Source of the DNA: Oxalobacteraceae sp. CFBP 8761
Lineage (GTDB): Bacteria > Pseudomonadota > Gammaproteobacteria > Burkholderiales > Burkholderiaceae_D
Assembly (NCBI GenBank): GCA_014841595.1
Contig: JACYUE010000001.1
Coordinates: 2,530,996 to 2,594,995 of the forward strand
Length of the DNA: 64,000 bases
Direction of reading: 5' to 3'
Made by a program: the position numbers and the translations under genes. Positions 53,566 through 60,661 of the stretch are shown here, in pieces; positions within the stretch are counted from its first letter, which is position 1; each line of letters starts with the position of its first letter. The notes under the pieces were generated by a model, which was given only the letters and a program-made list of their open reading frames with translations, was not told the origin of the DNA and did not search any database.

Positions 53566-53587
53566 CCGCTTGGGCCGAGCACCTGAG

Positions 53588-53722
53588 CAATTGCAAAATA
53601 ATTCGACTCTGACCCCAATTGCAGCACGCTCGAATTGAGGCAATTGCCCAATAATTCGACTCTGACCCTCATTGTTACGTTTACTGCAGAGTCCGCCTAA
53701 CAATTAGGGTCAGAGTCGAATT
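53588..53722. repeat. REP-like intergenic repeats (two direct 34-bp copies, one inverted)
   Basis: Copies at 53588-53621 and 53641-53674 share 30 of 34 bases and both begin CAATTGC and end in ATTG. The 16-base core AATTCGACTCTGACCC is identical. A third copy in reverse (CAATTAGGGTCAGAGTCGAA, 53701-53720) completes a plus-plus-minus array that can fold into a long hairpin. This core resembles repeats seen in Massilia-type genomes in association with Y1/REP-associated transposases. None is encoded here. Confidence 0.75.
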
Positions 53723-53857
53723 GTTTGATAACTATTTGCGGGCGGGATACTTACAGGCGACATGATCCTGGCGTGTTCGCTATGATGAGCCGGTTTGCCG
53801 GTTTGGCCATTCCCCTCTCATTCCCTGTGCGCTGGCTGGCTGCTGGCGGGAGCATGC

Positions 53858-54967
53858 ATGTTTTCGATCATTATTAATTTTCTCGGCTCACTGATGCATT
53901 TTTACGTGGCGCATCGCCTGTATGCGCTGGGGCCGGTTCGTGCGCGCGTGCCGGCGCGTGTCTGGTGGGTGGGCGCTGTGCTTCTGTGGGCGTTTTATCT
54001 GTGGGGCGTGCAACTCGGGGATGCGGCGCTGGACTGGCTCTGGTGGCCGGGGCAGTTCTCGATGACGTGGCTTGGCGTGCTGTTCTGTATGACGCAGTAT
54101 CTGCTGCTGGCCGACATCATCACAGGTTTTGGCTTCTGGCTGCGGACCTGGGCGCCGCGCATTCTGGCCGTTGGCGCGATCGCGGGCGTCTCGGTCAGCG
54201 CCTTTGCGATTTTTCAGGCGATGCGCGCGCCGGCCATCGTCGAGCAGGAAGTCACCCTGCCCGGCCTGCCCAAGGCGCTCGATGGCACCGTGCTGGTGGC
54301 AATCAGCGATACGCACCTTGGGGCCCAGCGCCGTGCGGAGTGGCTCGGCGCGCGGGTCGACCAGATCAATGCCCTCGATCCGGATGCCGTCGTGATGCTG
54401 GGCGACCAGGTTGAAGATGAACCGATCAACGACGCCCAGCTCGCACCTGTCCTCAAACGGCTGCGGCCCGCCATGGGCGTCTGGGCCATTACTGGCAACC
54501 ATGAATACTATGGCGACGCCGGCGGCACGATCCACGAGTTCGCAGCCGGCGGCGTCAAGTGGCTGCGCGACCAGCACGTCGAGATCGCACCAGGCCTGCA
54601 CCTGGCGGGCCTGGACGATATCGGGCGCGCCCGGCGCGGTGGGCGCGACGTGAATGCCGGTCTCGAACGCATGCTGCCCAAACGGCTGGACGGTGCGACG
54701 ATCCTGCTCTCGCACATCCCCGACCCTCTACTAATCGAGCGCGCTGCGCAAAAGGACATCGACCTGATGCTGTCCGGGCATACCCACGGCGGCCAAGTCT
54801 GGCCATTCACGTATCTGGCCCAGCGCGAGTTTCCCTATCTGGTGGGCTGGTACCGCATCGGCCACATGCAGCTTGTGGTCAGCCGCGGTGCCGGTGGCTG
54901 GGGCCCGCGCATGCGGCTCTGGCAACCCGGCGAGATTCTCAAGCTGACCCTGCGCGCCCAGCCTTGA
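53858..54967 (+). CDS. Membrane-anchored metallophosphoesterase (YkuE-like)
   Basis: Inner-membrane phosphoesterase of 369 residues. Four N-terminal helices (residues ~2-140) precede a calcineurin-like catalytic domain: VAISDTHLGAQ (D-x-H), VVMLGDQVED, WAITGNHEYYGD, LLSHIPDPLL and SGHTHGGQVWPF. All five metal-binding motifs are intact. Members act on phospholipid or UDP-sugar phosphate substrates at the membrane; the substrate here is unknown. ATG 53858 is supported by GGGAG at 53848-53852. The gene stands alone between repeats and a convergent MBL-fold gene. Confidence 0.88.
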   Translation: MFSIIINFLGSLMHFYVAHRLYALGPVRARVPARVWWVGAVLLWAFYLWGVQLGDAALDWLWWPGQFSMTWLGVLFCMTQYLLLADIITGFGFWLRTWAPRILAVGAIAGVSVSAFAIFQAMRAPAIVEQEVTLPGLPKALDGTVLVAISDTHLGAQRRAEWLGARVDQINALDPDAVVMLGDQVEDEPINDAQLAPVLKRLRPAMGVWAITGNHEYYGDAGGTIHEFAAGGVKWLRDQHVEIAPGLHLAGLDDIGRARRGGRDVNAGLERMLPKRLDGATILLSHIPDPLLIERAAQKDIDLMLSGHTHGGQVWPFTYLAQREFPYLVGWYRIGHMQLVVSRGAGGWGPRMRLWQPGEILKLTLRAQP

Positions 54968-54995
54968 CCCAGGGGCATGAGCACCCCGCCGCCAC

Positions 54996-56096
54996 TCACG
55001 GCGCGATGGGTGGCCTGTACGTTTGCCCGTGCCGCATCACGAAGAACGCATCGTCCGCCACACCCTGCGCCGCGCGCGCCAGTGCCAGGTCGCGCGGCGC
55101 CTGGTCGAGGCGCTCCTGCCCCATCGGATAGGTCCCCCAATGCATGCCCACGCTGCGCTTGACGCGCAGCTCACGGTGGATGCGCACCGCCTCGTCGGGA
55201 CTCACGTGCGAATTGCGGTACCACAGCGGCTGGTAGGCCCCGATGCCGATGGCCGCGAGATCGAAGCCACCGAAGCGCGCGGCGATGTCGCCGATGTCCT
55301 TCGAATAGCCCAGGTCACCCGAGAAGAAGAATGCAAACCCCGGGCGCGTGACGGCAAAGCCGCCCCACAGTGTCGCGTTGCGGTCCCACAGCGAGCGGGC
55401 CGACCAGTGATGCACCGGCAGCAGGTGCAGTTCCAGCCCCCGGTATGCCGTCTTTTCCCACCAGTCGAGCTTGACGATGCGCGAGCGGTCGCCCCCCGTC
55501 ACGTTCTTCGCGAGCCAGATATCGACGCCCAGCGGCGCCACCAGCAGCGGCGGCCCGCCCGGCTGGCGGTACAGCGCGCGCAGCGACGCCTTCGACAAGT
55601 GGTCGTAGTGAGAATGACTGAGCAGGATGACGTCGATGCGCGGCAAGTCGGCCAGCGCCACACCGGGCGCCTGATGGCGCCTGGGTCCCGCGAACGGCAG
55701 CGGCGAAGCACGCTCGTCGAACACGGGGTCGATCAGGATGTTCACGCCGGTTCCGCTCTGGAACAGGAACGTTGCGTGGCCGATCCAGGTCAGCGCCGGT
55801 TCGCTGTGATTGGCGTGAATGAAGGCCAGGTCGGGCGCCACCGGCGCGATCGGCGCAAGCGGTGCACGCACGGCGGCGTCCTCGGTCCAGTTGGCGATCC
55901 GCGCCGCCCAGCCCTCGAAGAAGCCGCGCGGCGGCCGCTGATACGCAGGGTTGGCTGGATAATTGTTCGCAAAGCCTTCGACGCGATGATGGGTTTTGGC
56001 GGCGTCGTAATAGGGATTATGGTGCGCGCAACCGGTTGCAAGCAGAGCGCACGCAAGAACGGAAGCAGTCAGCAATGGCGTCAGTATGGTGCGCAT
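54996..56096 (-). CDS. MBL-fold metallohydrolase lipoprotein (NAPE-PLD/UlaG-like)
   Basis: Lipoprotein of 366 residues with lipobox ATGC. The metallo-beta-lactamase domain has LTWIGHATFLFQSG, LIDPVFDERASP, the metal motif LLSHSHYDHLS (HxHxDH), and VGMHWGTYPMG near the C-terminus. This arrangement fits the group related to N-acyl-phosphatidylethanolamine phospholipase D and UlaG; phospholipid-type substrates at the outer membrane are plausible but unproven. It converges with the metallophosphoesterase gene and diverges from the sialidase-like gene. Confidence 0.87.
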   Translation of the reverse strand: MRTILTPLLTASVLACALLATGCAHHNPYYDAAKTHHRVEGFANNYPANPAYQRPPRGFFEGWAARIANWTEDAAVRAPLAPIAPVAPDLAFIHANHSEPALTWIGHATFLFQSGTGVNILIDPVFDERASPLPFAGPRRHQAPGVALADLPRIDVILLSHSHYDHLSKASLRALYRQPGGPPLLVAPLGVDIWLAKNVTGGDRSRIVKLDWWEKTAYRGLELHLLPVHHWSARSLWDRNATLWGGFAVTRPGFAFFFSGDLGYSKDIGDIAARFGGFDLAAIGIGAYQPLWYRNSHVSPDEAVRIHRELRVKRSVGMHWGTYPMGQERLDQAPRDLALARAAQGVADDAFFVMRHGQTYRPPIAP

Positions 56097-56167
56097 GCGG
56101 CAATACCCGAACGGTCAAAAAGGCCAGTATAGGCGGTGTTACCGACGACGCGCGGGATGCGAATCGT

Positions 56168-56200
56168 CGCGTCGTTTCGGCGCGTAACGACGCGTCTTTT
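56168..56200 (+). terminator. Terminator-like hairpin in a divergent gap
   Basis: Perfect 9-bp stem CGCGTCGTT (56168-56176) and AACGACGCG (56186-56194), loop nine, followed by TCTTTT. It sits 166 bases before the sialidase-like gene, between divergent genes where no terminator is needed. It could attenuate the downstream operon or end a small RNA. Confidence 0.4.
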
Positions 56201-56365
56201 ATCAGCGCCCAATGTTCTTTCTCGCTGCTTTACGGTAGGATAGCGCCTTTTCCCGGTCACGATCGTACGCTGGCGCCCGCGACATTGGCATGACTTTACC
56301 GGTGAAAAATTCATTGCCCGAACCCCGTGCGCAACGCACTTGCCGGGTTCTTCGACTGGAAGCGA

Positions 56366-57532
56366 ATGGAGAAGTCCGCGATCCCCCGGCCGCCTAGACA
56401 TCATGCGATCCTTCTCGGCGGCCTGCTGCTTGCCGTGCTGGTGCTCGTGATCGCCGCGGAGGCGCTGCGCTGGCGCGGCGCGTCTGGTGCAGCTGCCATG
56501 CCCACCGTGACCACGGCGAGCCCTGGCCGCGTGACGCTCACCGAACTCTCGCACGCCCACATCCCCGCGCCGCGCGGCATGCCATCGGCCCACGCCAGCA
56601 CGCTGGCCGCCCTGCCAGGCAATCGCATGCTCGCGTTCTGGTGGGCCGGCAGCCGCGAGAGCGGTCCGGATGTCAAAGTCTTTGCCTCGACCTGGGCCCA
56701 CGGTGCGTGGAGCGCGCCAAGGATGGTCGCCAGCCGCGATACGCTGGGCGCCGAACTGGGTTTCGGCGTGCGCCGCATCGGCAACCCCGTCGCCTGGACC
56801 GACCGCGCCGGCAAGATCCACCTGTACGTGGTGGCCACGGGCCTGGGCGGCTGGGCCGCCGCGCGCATTGCGCACCTGGTGTCGAACGACCAGGGCGCTA
56901 CCTTCCACGTGCGCCGGATCCTGCCGACCTCGCCCCTGTTCAACACCAGCGCGCTGGTGCGCACCGCACCGCTGATGCTGAGCGATGGCGGCTGGTGGCT
57001 CCCCGTGTATTTCGAGATCGGCAACAAGTACCCGATGCTGATGGCGTTCGACGCCGACGGCAACCCGACCACGCTGGCGCGCATCGGTAACAGCACCACG
57101 ACGCTGCAGCCGGCCCTCGTGGCCATCTCGAAGAACGAAGTGCGCGCCGTGATGCGCGACGACAGCGAACAGCAACTGGTCCAGCATGCGGCAAGTCTCG
57201 ATGGCGGCGCCACCTGGCGCGATCTGCCGGCGCTCGACCTGCCCAATTACAGCACGTCGGTCGCCGCGATACGCCTTTCCAGCGGCCAGTTCCTGATGCT
57301 GCATAATCACGTCGAAGGCGGCGCGTCGGCGCGCAGCATCCTGCGCCTGTCGATCTCGGACGACATGCGCAGCTGGCGCACGATCGCCGACATCGCCAAG
57401 GGGCCGGCCGGCGACGAATTTTCGTACCCGTCGATGCAGCAGGTCGGCAACGAACTGCACATTACCTACACCTGGCAGCGCCAGGCGATTGCGCACCATC
57501 GCTACCGTATTCAACCGGAAGGTTCCACCTAG
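56366..57532 (+). CDS. Membrane-anchored sialidase-like (BNR) protein
   Basis: Six-bladed-propeller protein of 388 residues, tethered by one N-terminal helix (AILLGGLLLAVLVLVIAAEAL). The BNR_2-type signature is clear: MPSAHASTLAALPGNRMLAF, WWAGSRESGPDVKV and Asp-box-like repeats SNDQGATF and SLDGGATWRDL. A sialidase or a lectin-like or glycan-binding role is possible; the full set of catalytic sialidase residues cannot be confirmed by eye. GGAAG precedes ATG 56366. It heads a three-gene operon; the next gene starts directly after its stop. Confidence 0.82.
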   Translation: MEKSAIPRPPRHHAILLGGLLLAVLVLVIAAEALRWRGASGAAAMPTVTTASPGRVTLTELSHAHIPAPRGMPSAHASTLAALPGNRMLAFWWAGSRESGPDVKVFASTWAHGAWSAPRMVASRDTLGAELGFGVRRIGNPVAWTDRAGKIHLYVVATGLGGWAAARIAHLVSNDQGATFHVRRILPTSPLFNTSALVRTAPLMLSDGGWWLPVYFEIGNKYPMLMAFDADGNPTTLARIGNSTTTLQPALVAISKNEVRAVMRDDSEQQLVQHAASLDGGATWRDLPALDLPNYSTSVAAIRLSSGQFLMLHNHVEGGASARSILRLSISDDMRSWRTIADIAKGPAGDEFSYPSMQQVGNELHITYTWQRQAIAHHRYRIQPEGST

Positions 57533-58261
57533 ATGACACTGCCGGATCTCGCAAGCCAGATCGTGTACGGCCGCATTGGCTGGGCGATTGTCGCCGCCAC
57601 CGTGGCCTGCGCGCTGTGGCGCGGTGCGGCGCCGCTGTCGCGCACCGGGGTGGCTGCCATCCTTGGCGGCACACTGGCCCTGATGGCGCTGCCCGGCAAC
57701 CTGTCGCCCGCCTGGTACCTGGGTCTGGCGTTCCAGTATCCGAGCGGCCTGCTGGTAGGCTGCTGCCTGGTCCGCCTGACGGAGCGCTGGAACGGCGCCC
57801 GCCGCAGCGCGGCCATGCCGCCATCGCTGGCAGGGGTGCTGGCCGTGGCCGGAACGCTGCTGTACGTCGACGCAGTCGGCTTTCTCACGAGCGGTTACTA
57901 TTACGCCGGTTTCGGCAGCGTCCTGGCGCCGCTCGTCGCGGTCATCCTGGCCGGCGCCTGCGCACTGGCGATCGTGCGGCATCATGCACGCGGGACTGCG
58001 GCAGCGGTGCTGGGCGCGGTCGTCCTGTTCTCGGTGCTGCGCCTGCCAAGCGGAAATCTGTGGGACGCCCTGCTCGACCCGCTGCTGTTTGGCTGGGCCA
58101 TTGCGGCGCTGCTGGCCGGCGCGCTGCGCCGCAGGGGGCGCCGCGTCGCTGATCGCAGCCCATCAAGTCATAGCGATCCCGATTCCGCACCGGGCCCCGC
58201 GCTGCAGCCAATCGCGGCTGAACATTTTACGTCTCTGAAGGAGCAAGTTGGTGGTCAATAA
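57533..58261 (+). CDS. Polytopic membrane protein of unknown function
   Basis: 242-residue protein with about six hydrophobic helices (for example AIVAATVACALW, GVAAILGGTLALMALPGNL, LAGVLAVAGTLLYVDAVGF and APLVAVILAGACALAIV) and a polar C-terminal tail of ~45 residues. It begins immediately after the stop of the sialidase-like gene and overlaps the next gene by about 11 bases, so the three proteins are made together. I recognise no family. Its likely place is in the inner membrane as a partner of the BNR protein or of the next gene product. Confidence 0.75.
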   Translation: MTLPDLASQIVYGRIGWAIVAATVACALWRGAAPLSRTGVAAILGGTLALMALPGNLSPAWYLGLAFQYPSGLLVGCCLVRLTERWNGARRSAAMPPSLAGVLAVAGTLLYVDAVGFLTSGYYYAGFGSVLAPLVAVILAGACALAIVRHHARGTAAAVLGAVVLFSVLRLPSGNLWDALLDPLLFGWAIAALLAGALRRRGRRVADRSPSSHSDPDSAPGPALQPIAAEHFTSLKEQVGGQ

Positions 58262-59078
58262 GTTAGCAGTCAATCATCCCTGGTACAAACATCCGGTCAT
58301 CATTTCGGCCACCATCATCAACGCTTTCATTCTGCTGCTGGCACTGGCATGGTCGGGCAATCCGCATGAGCTCTCGCGCCTGCTGGTCGAGGATGGCATC
58401 GTCGAATGGATGCAGTTCCTGGCGTTCTCGCTCACATCGGGCTTGCTCGGCTACGTGGCGGTGGACCGCTGGAAGAACGGCGGCATGCGGCTCGAAGTGC
58501 TGGTGCTGCTTGGCCTGACCGGTCTGGTGGCCGTGGCTGCACTGGAAGAAATCAGCTGGTTCCAGCGAATCCTGCAGATCCAGTCGCCCGAGTTCTTCCT
58601 GCAAAATAACCGCCAGGCCGAAACCAATCTGCACAACCTGGGTTTTGGCGAGGAAAGCCTGCACAAGGCCGTGCTGCTCAAGGTCATCCTGATTTCGGGC
58701 CTGATCCACAACCTGTTCCTGCCGCTGCTGGCGCGCAAGCGCCCTGCCGTGCGCACCTTCGTCGAGCGCTTCGGCCTGTACCTGCCGCCGCTGGCCGCCT
58801 CGATTCCGTACCTGGTGCTGGTGATCCTGTCGCACCTGCTGATCGACCATCCGCGCAAGGGCGAACTGGGCGAGACGTTCGGCGCCGTGCACTACCTCGC
58901 CACCGTGTTCGGCGCCTACTTCGTTGGCGTCGCCTACGACAAGAAGCCGCTGTTTGCGGGCCTGGATGCCCGCCGCGTCTCGGTGTTGTTTACGCTGCTG
59001 ATGTTCTATCTCTTGATGACGGGCTGGATGCTCAGCGCCGGCGCTGGCGCGATCGTCACCGCGGTTGGCGCCGACTGA
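58251..59078 (+). CDS. Polytopic membrane protein with EEISW...HNL signature
   Basis: 275-residue inner-membrane protein with about seven helices. Between helices lies a conserved soluble motif, ALEEISWFQRILQIQSPEFF followed by NNRQAETNLHNL, found in a family of bacterial membrane proteins of unknown function. GTG 58251 is chosen because AAGGAG sits seven bases upstream; TTG 58248 is the alternative. It is the last gene of the sialidase-like operon. The conserved acidic and His residues could bind a ligand or metal; no function is established. Confidence 0.75.
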   Translation: MVNKLAVNHPWYKHPVIISATIINAFILLLALAWSGNPHELSRLLVEDGIVEWMQFLAFSLTSGLLGYVAVDRWKNGGMRLEVLVLLGLTGLVAVAALEEISWFQRILQIQSPEFFLQNNRQAETNLHNLGFGEESLHKAVLLKVILISGLIHNLFLPLLARKRPAVRTFVERFGLYLPPLAASIPYLVLVILSHLLIDHPRKGELGETFGAVHYLATVFGAYFVGVAYDKKPLFAGLDARRVSVLFTLLMFYLLMTGWMLSAGAGAIVTAVGAD

Positions 59079-59122
59079 GTCGATCGTGCGCCAGCCGTAC
59101 GGGGCTTGCGATCGATCCCGAA

Positions 59123-59142
59123 TTGGAGTATAAATACTCCAA
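59123..59142. promoter_or_regulatory. Perfect 20-bp dyad operator at toxin-antitoxin promoter
   Basis: TTGGAGTATAAATACTCCAA has perfect 9-bp arms with an AA centre. It contains TATAAAT, a likely -10, and ends 13 bases before the antitoxin ATG (GGAGG at 59147-59151). Its position fits autorepression by the antitoxin or the toxin-antitoxin complex. Confidence 0.7.
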
Positions 59143-59155
59143 AACCGGAGGAATC

Positions 59156-59593
59156 ATGAGCCTTGCCTATGCCTACCCCAAGAGCCGTTTCGAGCCGGCG
59201 ACGCTGGTCGACCTGACATCCAAGGCCGAGCGCGAGCGTTTGTCGCGTTCGGCCCTGACGGGCTTTTTCCGGCTTGCCGCCGCCTGGGGCCTGCGTGACG
59301 ACGATGCGCGCGAGCTGCTCGGCGGCCTGTCATCGTCGTCGTTCTACGACTGGAAGAAAAACCCCGACCGGGTGCTCGAAGTCGACCGCATCACACGCAT
59401 CTCGTACCTGCTCGGCATCTACAAAAGCCTGCACATCCTGTATGGCGACAAGCTCGCCGACGAATGGGTGCGCCTGCCCAACACCAACCCGATTTTTGTC
59501 GGCCGCACGCCGCTCGCCTTCATGCAGGCCGGCGGCCTGCTGGCGATGCAAACCGTGCGCAAGCTGCTCGACGCCAGGCGCGGCGGCCTGTGA
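59156..59593 (+). CDS. Xre/MbcA/ParS-type antitoxin (DUF2384)
   Basis: Antitoxin of 145 residues, partner of the RES toxin downstream. The N-terminal part is a helix-turn-helix region (LTSKAERERLSRSALTGFF... LLGGLSSSSFYDWKKNP). The C-terminal toxin-binding helices follow (DRITRISYLLGIYKSLHIL, then NTNPIFVGRTPLAFM), typical of the MbcA/ParS family. GGAGG four bases before ATG 59156 fixes the start. The stop overlaps the toxin start by four bases. The dyad immediately upstream is the expected self-regulatory site. Confidence 0.88.
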   Translation: MSLAYAYPKSRFEPATLVDLTSKAERERLSRSALTGFFRLAAAWGLRDDDARELLGGLSSSSFYDWKKNPDRVLEVDRITRISYLLGIYKSLHILYGDKLADEWVRLPNTNPIFVGRTPLAFMQAGGLLAMQTVRKLLDARRGGL

Positions 59594-60279
59594 GCTCGCA
59601 CGTCACGCCAAGGCTGACGCTGCTGCGCCAGCTCGATACCTGCCGCCTGATCCCGTCGCGCTTCGCCGATGTCGAAGACTCGGTGCTCGCCCCCCTGGCC
59701 GACAGCGACGACGCGCTGCGCGACCTGTTCGACCTGGATAACGCCACCAATGAACGCCTGCGCGCCGAATCCGGCCAGGCCCCTGGCATCGGCATGGACG
59801 AACTGGTGTTCGGCGTGCCGAACTTCCGGATCATCAACGCTGCGTTTACGTATGCGCGCCCGGAAGGCAGCCGTTTCAACGACGGCGAACGTGGCGCCTG
59901 GTACTGCGGGTTCGATGCGGCCACGTCGCTGGCCGAAGTCATCTTTCACAAGACCGTCGAATACGCCGAAATCAACCGTTTCGATGACAGCGTCAGCTAC
60001 CAGTGCCTGCTGGCCGACTTCAGCGCGACCTTCCACGACCTGCGCGGCATCGCCGCTTTCGACGATTGCCTCGACCCGGCCAGCTACGTGGCCTCGCAGG
60101 CTCTGGCCAACGAGTTGCTGGCCGCCGGTTCGCTCGGCGTGATCTTCCCCAGCGTGCGCCAGGCCGGCGGCACGTGCCTGGCGTGCTTCCGCCCGGCGCT
60201 GGTGGGCAACGTGCGCAAGGCGCACACCTATCGTTTAACATGGGCGGGTTCGCCGCAACCTGCGGTCGAGATTCTTTGA
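59590..60279 (+). CDS. RES-domain toxin
   Basis: Toxin of 229 residues of the RES family; known members act on NAD+ by ADP-ribosyl chemistry or NAD degradation. The signature runs FTYARPEGSRFNDGERGAWY followed by CGFDAATSLAEVIFHKTVEY; the Arg, Tyr and Glu of this block are the expected active-site positions. The start is GTG 59590, overlapping the antitoxin stop (GTGA), which ensures coupled translation. Length is slightly above the usual 150-200 residues, with an N-terminal extension of ~40 residues. Confidence 0.88.
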   Translation: MSSHVTPRLTLLRQLDTCRLIPSRFADVEDSVLAPLADSDDALRDLFDLDNATNERLRAESGQAPGIGMDELVFGVPNFRIINAAFTYARPEGSRFNDGERGAWYCGFDAATSLAEVIFHKTVEYAEINRFDDSVSYQCLLADFSATFHDLRGIAAFDDCLDPASYVASQALANELLAAGSLGVIFPSVRQAGGTCLACFRPALVGNVRKAHTYRLTWAGSPQPAVEIL

Positions 60280-60283
60280 CCAG

Positions 60284-60616
60284 ATGACCATGCACATGAA
60301 GACCAAACCCGAGAACGACACCGAACTGCACGACAAGATCAACCGCGAGACCGGCCGCGTCGCCTGGAGCGAGCTGCAACGCCACTTTGCCAGCGGCAGC
60401 GTGGTGTGGGTGTCGAGCACACTGGACCTGATCGATGTCGCACTGCGCATCGCGCACGACGACCGTGACAGCATCACGCGCTGGATGGGCGATGGCCAGG
60501 TGGCCAAGGTCAGCGACGAGCAGGCGCAAGCCTGGCTGGCGACGGATGCGACGCTGTGGGCATCGGTCGTGAGCCCGTTCGTGCTGGTGCAGGACGAGAA
60601 AAAGCCGGTGCACTGA
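60284..60616 (+). CDS. DUF2288 domain protein
   Basis: 110-residue cytoplasmic protein of the DUF2288 family: TELHDKINRETGRVAWSELQ, then GSVVWVSSTLDLIDVALRIA, LATDATLWASVVSPFVLVQD. The family is widespread and uncharacterised. It lies four bases after the toxin stop, so it may be co-transcribed with the toxin-antitoxin pair, though it is usually found without one. ATG 60284 is one of three in-frame ATGs close together. Confidence 0.85.
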   Translation: MTMHMKTKPENDTELHDKINRETGRVAWSELQRHFASGSVVWVSSTLDLIDVALRIAHDDRDSITRWMGDGQVAKVSDEQAQAWLATDATLWASVVSPFVLVQDEKKPVH

Positions 60617-60620
60617 AAAA

Positions 60621-60644
60621 AATGCCGGCCCTCGGGCCGGCATT
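60621..60644. terminator. Bidirectional intrinsic terminator
   Basis: Stem AATGCCGGCCC (60621-60631) and GGGCCGGCATT (60634-60644), preceded by an A-run (60615-60622). It ends the rightward DUF2288 transcript and, reading leftward with a U-run, the cpdB transcript. Confidence 0.85.
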
Positions 60645-60661
60645 TATGAAGGCAAAACGGC

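Noticed and set aside
56081..57985. Long open leftward frame (634 codons) opposite the sialidase-like gene
   Set aside because: Arg/Gln/Gly-rich shadow of a GC-rich gene; no family motifs. The opposite strand has clear BNR motifs.
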